A stretch of 64,000 nucleotides of DNA from Conchocele bisecta (lineage: Eukaryota > Mollusca > Bivalvia > Lucinida > Thyasiridae): contig CM055265.1 of NCBI GenBank assembly GCA_029237695.1, positions 215,280,506-215,344,505 of the forward strand, written 5' to 3'. A program made the position numbers and the translations under genes. This document shows positions 11,663 through 22,927 of the stretch, one piece after another. Every line of letters begins with the position of its first letter. Positions within the stretch are counted from its first letter, which is position 1. The notes below the pieces were generated by a model. The model had not been told where the DNA came from, searched no databases, and was given only the letters and a program-made list of their open reading frames with translations.

Positions 11663-14210
11663 TATACCCCCCGCAACGAGTTGTGGGGGGGTATACTGGA
11701 GTCAGGTTGTCCGTCCGTCTGTGCGTCCGTAAACTTAACATCAGAGTAATATTGTTATAACTTCTATTTCCTTCATCTAAAATGCTTGATATTTCACACA
11801 TGCATTCCTGTAAGGCTCTACTACCATGCTGTGCCAAATCCACGACCGTCCAACCCCCGCAGATCCCAAGGTCAAGGTCAAATACTTAGTCCGTAAACTT
11901 AACATCAGAGAAATATTGTTATAACTTCTATTTCCTTCATCTAAAATGCTTAATATTTCACACATGCATTCCTGTAAGGCTCTACTACCATGCTGTGCCA
12001 AATCCACGACCGTCCAACCCCCGCAGATCCCAAGGTCAAGGTCAAATACTTAGTCTCTTTACAAAACTTAACATCAGAGAAATATTGTTATAACTTCTAT
12101 TTCCTTCATCTAAGATGCTTAATATTTCACACATGCATTCCTGTAAGGCTCTACTACCATGCTGTGCCAAATCCACGACCGTCCAACCCCCGCAGATCTC
12201 AAGGTCAAGGTCAAATACTTAGTCTCTTTACAAAACTTAACATCAGAGAAATATTGTTCTTCTATTTCCTTCATCTAAAATGCTTAATATTTCACACATG
12301 CATTCCTGTAAGGCTCTACTACCATGCTGTGCCAAATCCACGACCGTCCAACCCCCGCTGATACCAAGGTCAAGGTCAAATACTTAGTCTCTTTACAAAA
12401 CTTAACATCAGAGAAATATTGTTCTAACTTCTATTTCCTTCATCTAAAATGCTTAATATTTCACACATGCATTCCTGTAAGGCTCTAACTACCATGCTGT
12501 GCCAAATCCACGACCGTCCAACCCCCGCTGATCCCAAGGTCAAGGTCAAATACTTAGTCTCTTTACAAAACTTAACATCAGAGAAATATTGTTCTAACTT
12601 CTATTTCCTTCATCTAAAATTCTTAATATTTCACACATGCATTCCTGTAAGGCTCTAATACCATGCTGTGCCAAATCCATGACCGTCCAACCCCGGCTGA
12701 TCCCAATGTCAAGGTCAAATACTTAGTCTCTTTACAAAACTTAACATCAGAGAAATATTGTTATAACTTCTATTTCCTTCATCTAAAATGCTTAATATTT
12801 CACACATGCATTCCTGTAAGGCTCTACTACCATGCTGTGCCAAATCCACGACCGTCCAACCCCCGCAGATCTCAAGGTCAAGATCAAATACTTAGTCTCT
12901 TTACAAAACTTAACATCAGAGAAATATTGTTATAACTTCTATTTCCTTCATCTAAAATGCTTAATATTTCACACATGCATTCCTGTAAGGCTCTACTACC
13001 ATGCTGTGCCAAATCCATGACCGTCCAACCCCGGCTGATCCCAATGTCAAGGTCAAATACTTAGTCTCTTTACAAAACTTAACATCAGAGAAATATTGTT
13101 CTAACTTCTATTTCCTTCATCTAAAATGCTTAATATTTCACACATGCATTCCTGTAAGGCTCTACTACCATGTTGTGCCAAATCCACGACCGTCCAACCC
13201 TCGCTGATCTCAAGGTCAAGGTCAAATACTTAGTCTCTTTACAAAACTTAACATCAGAGAAATATTGTTCTAACTTCTATTTCCTTCATATAAAATTCTT
13301 AATATTTCACACATGCATTCCTGTAAGGCTCTAATACCATGCTGTTCCAAATCCATGACCGTCCAACCCCCGCTGATCCCAATGTCAAGGTCAAATACTT
13401 AGTCTCTTTACAAAACTTAACATCAGAGAAATAAGTTATAACTTCTATTCCCTCATTGAAAATTCTTATTATTTCACTTGTGCATTCCTCTAAGGTTGTA
13501 CTATCATGCTGTGACAAATCTACGACTGTCCAACCCCCGCTGATCCAAAAGTCAAGGTCACATACTTAGTCTCTTTACAAAACTTAACATCAGACAAATA
13601 TGTTATAAACTTATTTGTCTGATGTTCATTGAAAATTCTTAATATTTCATATGCTGTGACAAATCCCCGCTGATCTCGAGGTCAACGTCACATACATACC
13701 GTATAACCGTATAACCTCGAATTAACGCCCCCTCCTAAAACCCCCCCCCCCCCCCCCCAACCCCCCCCCCCCCCCCCTCCCCCCAAATAAAAAAAAAACA
13801 AAAAAAAAACAATTTACCAATGACCGCCAATTTCAAACACAAATAATCCTTAAATCCTTATTTGTGTTTGAAATTGGCGGTCCTTGGTAAAAAAAATTTT
13901 TTTAATGGCTAATAAACCCCCCCCTCCCTTTTGTAAAATGTAACGCCTCCGGGGGCGTTAATTCGAGGTTATACGGTAGTCACTTTACAAAACTTAACAT
14001 CAGAGAAATCGGTTATAACTTCTATTTCCTTGCTCGGATCTGCTTCACATTTCACACTCATTGCTCCAATGGACCTCTACCACCCTGTGACAAATTCACG
14101 TTCATGCCGCTCGCGCTAATCCCAGAGTCAAGGTCACAAGCCCACACACTTGGAAATTTTTACATATTTTTAGGGGTACCTGGGCCCACGCGGGGGTATT
14201 CCGTAAGCCT
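11663..14210 (+). mobile_element. TATACCCCC tandem-repeat element, copy 2
   Basis: Same start, leader, ~169-bp monomers and terminus as copy 1, with more monomers (about 12). The 126-bp spacer before it (11537-11662) recurs before copy 3 (14211-14326), so array plus spacer was duplicated as a ~2.7-kb block. Confidence 0.9.
13697..13979. mobile_element. Palindromic MITE nested in the array, copy 2
   Basis: Near-identical to 11029-11314, including the central CAAACACAAATAA hairpin. Differences are mainly in homopolymer lengths. Confidence 0.8.
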
Positions 14211-14326
14211 TACTTACTGACCAATCTAGTTCTCACTGTCAATTTATGAAATTACACTCCTTTTAGAAACCACTATCTTCAATTACACGACCACTGTTAA
14301 TCATTTTTTCACCACTGTTCACTATT

Positions 14327-16990
14327 TATACCCCCGCAACGAGTTGTGGGGGGGGTATACTGGAGTCAGGTTGTCCGTCCGTCTGTGCGTCCGTAAACTT
14401 AACATCAGAGTAATATTGTTATAACTTCTATTTCCTTCATCTAAAATGCTTGATATTTCACACATGCATTCCTGTAAGGCTCTACTACCATGCTACTGTG
14501 CCAAATCCACGACCGTCCAACCCCCGCGATCCATGGTCAAGGTCAAATACTTAGTCTCTTTACAAAACTTAACATCAGAGATATATTGTATAACTTCTAT
14601 TTCCTTCATCTAAGATGCTTAATATTTCACACATGCATTCCTGTAAGGCTCTACTACCATGCTGTGCCAAATCCACGACCGTCCAACCCCCGCAGATCTC
14701 AAGGTCAAGGTCAAATACTTAGTCTCTTTACAAAACTTAACATCAGAGAAATATTGTTATAGCTTCTATTTCCTTCATCTAAAATGCTTAATATTTCACA
14801 CATGCATTCCTGTAAGGCTCTACTACCATGCTGTGCCAAATCCACGACCGTCCAACCCCCGCTGATACCAAGTCAAGGTCAAATACTTAGTCTCTTTACA
14901 AAACTTAACATCAGAGAAATATTGTTCTAACTTCTATTTTCCTTCATCTAAAATGCTTAATATTCACACATGCATTCCTGTAAGGCTCTAACTACCATGC
15001 TGTGCCAAAATCCACGACCGTCCAACCCCCGCTGATCCCAAGGTCAAGGTCAAATACTTAGTCTCTTTACAAAACTTAACATCAGAGAAATATTGTTCAA
15101 CTTCTATTTCCTTCATCTAAAATTCTTAATATTTCACACATGCATTCCTGTAAGGCTCTAATACCATGCTGTCACGTCACCCCGCCTGCCAAATCCATGA
15201 CCGTCCAACCCCGGCTGATCCCAATGTCAAGGTCAAATACTAGTCTCTTTACAAAATTAACATCAGAGAAATATTGTTATAACTTCTATTTCCTTCATCT
15301 AAAATGCTTAATTATTTCACACATGCATTCCTGTAAGCTCTACTACCATGCTGTGCCAAATCCACGACCGTCCACCCCGCAGATCTCAAGGTCAAGATCA
15401 AATACTTGTCTCTTTACAAAACTTAACATCAGAGAAATATGTTATAACTTCTATTTCCTTCATCTAAAATGCTTAATATTTACATGCATTCTGTAGGCTA
15501 CTACCATGCTGTGCCAAATCCATGACCGTCCACCCCGGCTGATCCCAATGTCAAGGTCAAATCTTAGTCTCTTTACACTTAACATCAGAGAAATATTGTT
15601 ATAAATTCTATTTCCTTATCTAAAAGCTTAATATTTACACAAATGCATTCTGTAGCTCTATACCATGCTGTGCAAATCCACGACGTCCAACCCCGCAGTC
15701 TCAAGGTCAAGATCAAATACTTAGTCTCTTACACTTAACATCGAGAAATATTGTTATAACTTCTATTTCCTTCATCTAAAATGCTTAATATTTCACACAT
15801 GCATTCCTGTAAGGCTCTACTACCATGCTGTGCCAAATCCACGACCATCCAACCCCCGCTGATACTAAGTTCAAGGTCAAATACTATGTCTCTTTACAAA
15901 ACTTAAACATCAGAGAAATATTGTTCTAACTTCTATTTCCTTCATCTAAAATGCTTAATATTTCACACATGCATTCCTGTAAGGCTCTAATTACCATGCT
16001 GTGCCAAATCCACGACCGTCCACCCCCGCTGACCAAGGTCAAGGTCAAATACTTAGTCTCTTTACAAAACTTAACATCAGAGAAATATTGTTCTACTTCT
16101 ATTTCCTTCATCTAAAATTCTTAATATTTCACACATGCATTCCTGTAAGGCTCTAATACCATGCTTGTGCCAAATCCATGACCGTCCAAACCCCGGCTGA
16201 TCAATGTCAAGGTCAAATACTTAGTCTCTTTACAAAACTTAACATCAGAGAAATAAGTTATAACTTCTATTTCCTTCATTGAAAATTCTTATTATTTCAC
16301 TTGTGCATTCCTCTAAGGTTTTTACTATCATGCTGTGACAAATCTACGACTGTCCAACCCCCGCTGATCCCAAGGTCAAGGTCACATACTTAGTCTCTTT
16401 ACAAAACTTAACATCAGAGAAATATGTTATAACTTCTATTTCTTTCATTGAAAATTCTTAATATTTCATATGCTGTGACAAATCCCGTCACATACATACC
16501 GTATAACCTCCAATTAACGCCCCCCTCCAATAATACCCCCCCCCCCCCCCCCCACCCCAAATAAATAAAAAACAAAAACAAAAATTTACCAATGACCGCC
16601 AATTTCAAACACAAATCATCCTTAAATCCTTATTTGTGTTTGAAATTGGCGGTCCTTGGTAATTTCTTCTCTCTTTTTTTTCTTTTTTTTTTTTCTTTTA
16701 ATAAACGCCCCCACTCCTTTGTAAAATGTAACGCCTCCGGGGGCGTTAATTCGATGTTATACAGTAGTCTCTTTACAAAACTTAACATCAGAGAAATCGG
16801 TTATAACTTCTATTTCCTTGCTCGGATCTGCTTTACATTTCACACACTCATTGCTCCAATGGACCTCTACCACCCTGTGACAAATTCACGTTCATGCCGC
16901 TCGCGCTAATCCCAGAGTCAAGGTCACAAGCCCACACACTTGGAAATTTTTACATATTTTAGGGGTACCTGGGCCCACGCGGGGGGTATT
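14327..16990 (+). mobile_element. TATACCCCC tandem-repeat element, copy 3
   Basis: Same layout as copy 2, monomer for monomer, including the nested MITE and the GGGTATT terminus. Between about 14870 and 16200, and most densely 15240-15740, the monomers have many single-base losses compared with copy 2. Confidence 0.9.
16497..16768. mobile_element. Palindromic MITE nested in the array, copy 3
   Basis: Third copy, more diverged (CAATTAACGCCCCC, TTCGATGTTATACAGTA), with a C/T-rich centre. Confidence 0.75.
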
Positions 16991-17420
16991 CCGTAAGCCT
17001 CGCTTACTGACCAATCTAGTTATCACTACTATCAGTCAATGTTCACTAATTAGTCGGTCTCGGATTCAGGCACATATGACACTGTCCACGCTACAGCGTA
17101 GTATAATACAATATGGAGGTGGGGAACTTTAGGCATTTATATTTTTCTTTTAAAAGGGCATATATTAAAACAATTGTTATGTATGCAATATACAGATGCA
17201 CAAGATATAGTGAAAACAACATTGGACAGAAATATAATGGCCAATAATAAATATTTAATAAAAAAAAGTTGAGTCCATGCATTTTCGCAAGCATTTTTAT
17301 GTCTTCAAACTAACCTGAATGGTTGCAAACGATTAGGTTGCTATGAAATCGTCCTAATAATAAAAATCTGCCTACTCTAATCACTCAAATAACCCACCAT
17401 AGACCATTCCGCTCTACACA
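16991..17420. other. Spacer between satellite array and DIRS-like element
   Basis: AT-rich, with no recognised feature. The open frame at 17091-17294 is hydrophobic and has no recognisable family signature. Confidence 0.4.
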
Positions 17421-17799
17421 CAGCCAGTTGGCTAGTCCGCTATTTAAACCCCTCCTATTATTTTTAGGACGCTATCAGGGTGCAGGTATATTTTGTATCT
17501 CCCATAATTTCGTTCTAATTTTGAATTTCTGCCGTGTATTGTGCCTTATTTGTCATTTGATATTGTTCAATACATATTACTATCACTCATCGTGTTGCGT
17601 GATTATTCTCCATTGCGTTTTTTGTTTTTTTGGGGTTTTTCACTGTTTTTATTCTGTGTCACGTATTTTCGCGGTTTCGCGTGTTACGCGAATCGTACCC
17701 TAACGGGTTCGTCCCTTAGTGGATTTCGTTCCCGTGACACATTTTTTGTAGCGTATTGCGGTGTATTCTATCGGGTTTTGTATTACAATACCGGTTAGC

Positions 17800-19017
17800 A
17801 TGCCGCAATCACGCGCTGCTTGTGGGCACATGACTTCTCCTTGGGACACCCATAAGGACAGGTGCTTTGCCTGTGGCGGGTGTTGCAAGGAGAGGCCAGT
17901 GAGTTGTCTGTCCGTTGGACGGATACGACGTGGGGTAAGGCTGGGTCTCGTAGGACCCATATCTCACGTTCTAAGAAGTCTGTGGCCGCTTCCCAGCTCT
18001 TGGGAGCGGTGGGGCCTTCCGAGGTTGGTAAGGCTTCGAGGGTGTGCCAGATGGGATCCCCCCATCGGGGGGATCTGGTTCCGTTGAGAAAGTTCGGTCA
18101 GGTTCTCTGACTTCGAAACTTTGCTCAGGTGATAGGCCGGTGATCCAGGCAGGGGATACTGGGCTGCTGGGGCCGGTTCTTGATCTTTCACCCGGTTCTC
18201 ATAGAGCTATACCTATCACAGGGTTGCTGCGGCCGGTGCTTGATACTATATCACCCGGTTCAAAGCGCACCCAGCCTCTCACAGTAGAGGCGCCCGGTAG
18301 AGCCTCTCACAGTAGAGGTACCGGTCACCGGGTACCGGGTACCGGGCACCGGGCACCGGTCACCGAATCGGGCACCGGGCACCGGTCACCGAACCGGGCA
18401 CCGGTCAGGCACCGGGCACCGGTCACCGAACCGGGCACCGGGCAATGGTCACCGGGCAGCCACCGGGCAGCCACCGGGCAGCCACCGGGCAATGGTCACC
18501 GGGCAGCCACCGGGCAGCCACCGGGCACCGGTCACCGAACCGGGCACCGGGCAATGGTCCCCGGGCAGCCACCGGGCAGCCACCGGGCAGCCACCGGGCA
18601 GCTATCGGGCACCGGGCTTCCACCGGGCACCGGGCAGCCACCGGGCACCGGGCAGCCACCGGGCACCGGTCAAACACCGGGCACCGAGCACCAGACTCTC
18701 CTTCAGGTTCCTTCTTCCCTGGACAGCCTGCTGCTTCCGGTAGGAAGACGTTCTTGTCTTCGGTTGGTCTTCGTTCTACGTGTTCACGTAAGTCGAGGTG
18801 TCGATCTCGTCGTAGGTCGGGATTGGGTTAGCTCTTCGATTTCGGGTTCGGAGTTTAGATCTTGTTCTTCCTCTTCCTCGAGGTCATTCTCAGGTTTTGG
18901 AACCGGTTCATCTAGATCTCGTTCTCCTGTTCGTCGTAGGAGACGGTTGTATAGGGCTTCTACATGTAGTACAGTTCTGTTGAATCAGATGGCGAAGGTT
19001 CTGGGGGCTCTGACAAA
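17800..19017 (+). pseudogene. Gag-like ORF with Cys-rich head and minisatellite middle
   Basis: Translation from the ATG at 17800 gives a Cys/His-rich head, CGHMTSPWDTHKDRCFACGG then CC, of the kind seen at the start of ORF1 in invertebrate DIRS-type elements (family knowledge, not a search result). Reading then moves to a second frame encoding RRTHISRSKKSVAASQLL (about 17950-18010), so there is a frameshift near 17900. A third frame is open from 18044 to 19021 and crosses the GC-rich minisatellite. The end is Ser/Arg-rich (SRSRSPVRRRRR), as in nucleic-acid-binding gag tails. What the protein does is inferred only: RNA packaging. Confidence 0.4.
18297..18690 (+). repeat. GC-rich coding minisatellite, 11-bp core
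   Basis: Tandem CACCGGGCAGC and variants (CACCGGGCACCGG, CACCGGTCACCGAACCGGG, GGGCAATGGTCACC). The main unit is 11 bp, not a multiple of three, yet all three forward frames stay open, each giving the same periodic peptide (ATGQPPGSHRA) in rotation. Confidence 0.9.
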
Positions 19018-19348
19018 GTAATAATAATAATAATAATAATAATAGACTTTATTTAAAGAGGGTTACACATTTAGTTATAAACTAATCTTCCATGAGGCCC
19101 TCACAGACTTACATACATGTATATACAAAATGTACAGAGTTAAAGGAAAAGTTTAAAACATGACGAAACAAGCAAACATACATTTGTACAACCAACCCAT
19201 GGCTAAACACTGGACTCAAACATTTCTCCAAAACCTGCAGCTGTCAATTGCATAGACAGACATAAATGGTTGGCATACAATCGAGAGATGAAAGCTCTTA
19301 ACTTTTTGGACGCTAGCGATGAAAACAACAGCCAAATATATGTCATGG

Positions 19349-19393
19349 AATTTCATTAGAACTGCGTTGTGACAATGCAATTCTAATGAAATT
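19349..19393. repeat. Short hairpin in the retrotransposon 3' region
   Basis: AATTTCATTAGAA at 19349-19361 pairs with TTCTAATGAAATT at 19381-19393. The TTTCATTAGAA word is shared with the palindrome at 2068-2170. Confidence 0.7.
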
Positions 19394-19728
19394 GCATGTC
19401 ATATCTTCACAGTATTCAGAGAGCAATAAGAAAATAAGATAACAAATTGTCGGCTGCTGATTTTTTACTATTTATAGTCATTTATTTTTCAGCATGCAAA
19501 GCATTAAAGTGTGATAGTCCATCTGTTTTCCCTGCTGATGTCTATACATCGACAACACACATACAATCACATACAATCACATAGCAATAATTGTGCACAT
19601 ACAAAATGTACCATCAATCTTCCAATGGTACACATAGACATACACTATATATACACACACATTCATATAATATATAAGATGCGAAATTACACGGAAAGTC
19701 GTTAGTGTCAATGACATAATTCTCCAGA

Positions 19729-22716
19729 TCATTTTGCTTTCATCCATTGAATGCATTGGCAGTGAAATTTTGTGGCAGTATCTATTGTTTTTAAATAGGC
19801 AGGTAAACAGTTCCAAATAATAGAGCCAGAATATGATATGCTTTGTTTGAAGATTTCTTTATGCGGTCTTGGAGTAATATAATTTTTGGAGGTTGTGGAT
19901 CTTAATGTTGGTAAATTTTCATTGTGTGGTCTTAAGTGAAACAATTCATTAATGTAACTTGGTGTTTTATTTCTATTAACATTAAACATAAATTTGGCTT
20001 TTCTTAAGAATATACGTTCATAAACACTTAATATTTTTAGTTCTTCCATGCTTTTAACTATATCAGTATACTCATAATCTAGAATTATTTTTGCAGGCTC
20101 GTTTTTGCAGGTTGTACAATCTGGTCAGATTGGTCTGAGATTACCTCCCCATATAATACTACAATAGTCAATATGTGGCTGTATGTATGTTTTGTAGAAT
20201 TGTACGCGGTGTTCGAACGACAAAAAATGTTTTATTGTGCTAAGAAGCCATAAATTGGTTGCAATTTTCTTCGCTATTTTGTCGGTATGAGTTGACCAGG
20301 TTAGGTTATTATCAATATGAACACCTAGGATTTTGTCATTAGATACAGTATTTAAAATGTCACCATTAAGTTTTAATCTCAAACAGTTAATGTCCAAACG
20401 TATTTGATTTTGGTGCGTAGTTACTAACATTACCTTTGCTTTTCGTTGCATTAATAACCATTCCATTTTTAGTACACCACTTTGACAGTTTTTCTAGTGC
20501 ATTTTCAAGATTTGATTTTACCGTTTGTATTGATTTGCTCAATTCGTAAAGTGTTGTGTCGTCAGCATATAAGTCAGTGTTAACTACGTTTGTGTATAAA
20601 GGCAAATCGTTTATAAACAGTAAAAACATAAGTGGCCCTAATATAGAGCCCTGAGGGACCCCGGATGTGATGAACAACTGCTTTAGATACTGTATTATTA
20701 GTCGATACCTTTTGACTTCGATTGCGTAAATAAGACGAAAACCAGTTAATTGTGGTATTTGAGAATTTGTAGTGACATAGCTTTTTGAGCAGGAGAGAAT
20801 GATCAACCAAATCAAATGCTTTTTTAAAGTCAACCATGACAGCTCCAATAATTCTCCATTATTTATTGCACCTAACCAGTTATCAATCATGCATGCTAGT
20901 GCAGTCTCACATGAATGTTTAGGCCTAAAAACCAGACTGTGTTTCATGTAGCAAATTGAAAGTAACTAGGAAGGCCATCAAACAATCATGAACATGTTTT
21001 TCTAAGAGTTTGGATAGCACTGGAAGAATTGATATCGGCCTGTAATTATTTGGGTCACTCTTATCACCTGTTTTAAATAATGGAGTCACCTTCCCCTCTT
21101 TCCATTTTTCTGGAAATATTCCCGTTTTAATACTTTGGTTACATAAATGTGTTATGCTGTCAGAAATGTAGGGTGCGGCAATTTTCAACAATCTTGGGCC
21201 AATGTCATCTAAACCTGTTGCTTTTGAAACATCAATTGTTTTTAAATATGTCTCTACCTGCACTTTTGTTATTTCTGGAATATTGAAATAGGTGTCTTGA
21301 GGCACCTTTTTATCACAAAATGAACTGAGCTTTTTGAAATTGGAAAGTTTGGTGGGTTCTTTTATTTTTGATGCAATTGTTACAAAGAACTTGTTAAATT
21401 CATTTGCAATTTCGTCCTGGGCTTTCAATATTTTTATCATCAACATTTAGAGAAAATACTGTGGCAGGTGAATTTCTTTTGCTAGCTCCTACTTCTTTAA
21501 ATAGCTTCCAAACACTTGCAGGTTTATTATTATTTTCATTTAGAATGGCAGTATATTGTGCTTTTTTCGACTTTTTAATCAATTCAGTTACTTTATTGCG
21601 ATGTAATTTGTATTGTGTGTCATTATTGAGTGATTTAAATCTGTCTCTCATTTTCATTGCATCCATTATGTCTGGTGTTAGCCACTTTGGCTGTTGCTTA
21701 CGTTTAACTCGGTGTTGCTTCATTGGTAGATGGGTGTTCACAATATCCAAGAAAAGTTTTGACCATGCGTCCATTACATCATTTGTATCATCAAACAGTT
21801 TTACTATATCCCAAGGAACTGTTTCAAGGTCAGTTATAAAATCTGTTTCATTGAAATTCTTAAAAGATCTATATGTTATACTATAATGAGTGTTTTTAGG
21901 TATGCTGAATTAGATTTTCTTGTAAATATAGGAAAGTGGTCACTTAACCCTAATTTAGGCACGTTAACTGTATTCATATTTGATTTTACACTACAGTAAA
22001 TATGATCAATGAGTGTCTCAGAATGGTCTGTTACTCTTGTTGGTGTATTTACTACCTGTGTGAGACCAAATTGTTCCATAAAATCGAGCCAACCTTTGCT
22101 TATTTGTTTGTTAAGCAGATCCCGGTTAAAATCGCCTAGAAAGTAGAATTTCTTTTTGTTCTTGTAATATTTTCTCAATATGATTTTCAAATTCTTCATT
22201 CCATTTAACAGACTCGTTTGGATTCCTATACATATTTCCTACTAAAAAACTTTTACTATTTTTAGGGAAAAATTTCTATCCATAAACATTCAAGCCTATC
22301 ATTCTCTAAATCCCTCTCCTCTTACAACTCACTCCATCCTTAACAAAATATACACAAGGATACCCCCCACCTTCTGCTGGTCTTCCTTTCGTTATAATCC
22401 TGTCCTTTCTATAGAATGATTGAAAGTTATTTATATGGAAGTAATGATCTGGGTGTACACTGTTCAATTTTGATTCACTAATACCTAGCACATGAACATC
22501 ATTATTGCATTCATTTAGCATTACCCTCACTTGGTCTATTTTGTTTGTCATTCCTTGAATGTTAATATGTCCAATTTTCAAACCTTTAGCATCTAAATGA
22601 AGATTTAACATATCATGGGCACTCCTGGAAGAATCACTACTACATGCATGCACAGAATTTTCAAACACATTAATTTCATGTTCATTAACAGAAATCGAGA
22701 TACAAATTATTTTCAT
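19729..22716 (-). pseudogene. ORF2: APE endonuclease + reverse transcriptase
   Basis: Endonuclease begins with LKIGHINIQGMTNKID (about 22570), followed by VLGISESKLN. Its later blocks are FYFLGDFNRDLL (about 22130) and LGLSDHFPIF (about 21925). RT blocks in order: SKATGLDDIGPRLLK (21210), NNYRPISILPVLSKLLEK (21040), DFKKAFDLVDHSLL (20830), SGVPQGSILGPLMF (20650), catalytic YADDTTL (20560) and KILGVHIDNNLTWS (20310). The tail contains PRPHKEIFKQSISYSG (19850), common to this group. The protein would nick DNA and copy the element RNA by target-primed reverse transcription. At least five frame changes (near 22250, 21850, 21430, 20900 and 20450) make this copy inactive as assembled. Confidence 0.9.
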
Positions 22717-22927
22717 TTTCCTGATGCTCGGTAAAAGTATCTTCTAAATAAACAGTATTCATTATATTTCTATTTTCTATTTGATCACAATAGCATGAAA
22801 ATTGATTGCACTGATCACAAATATGTCCCAACAAAGAAAATAATGTTTCCTCAGAATAACAGGTTAAACTTGTTGAGCTCGGTACATGTATACTGTTATA
22901 AGGGGTACTGGCACCTTCGCCAATGTC

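Larger units (their letters stand above)
17421..19017 (+). mobile_element. Probable DIRS-like retrotransposon 5' region
   Basis: A T-rich untranslated leader (17421-17799) containing the short inverted word CGCGTGTTACGCG precedes a gag-like ORF starting at 17800. The sequence ends abruptly where the (TAA)n tail of the neighbouring CR1-like element begins at 19018. No reverse transcriptase or tyrosine recombinase part is present, so the class rests only on the ORF1-type cysteine block and is tentative. Confidence 0.4.

Noticed and set aside
10121..16111. Many open frames of 60-120 codons with shared peptide words (IHDRPTPADP, SEKYCYNFYFLHLKC)
   Set aside because: They are translations of the ~169-bp tandem monomers in several frames and on both strands, so not proteins.
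18423..18677. Minus-strand frame with RCPVAARC repeats, looking like a Cys-rich peptide
   Set aside because: It is the antisense reading of the GC-rich minisatellite.
21404..21886. 160-codon plus-strand frame
   Set aside because: It is antisense to the ORF2 linker and RT start of the CR1-like element, which has clear domain motifs on the minus strand.
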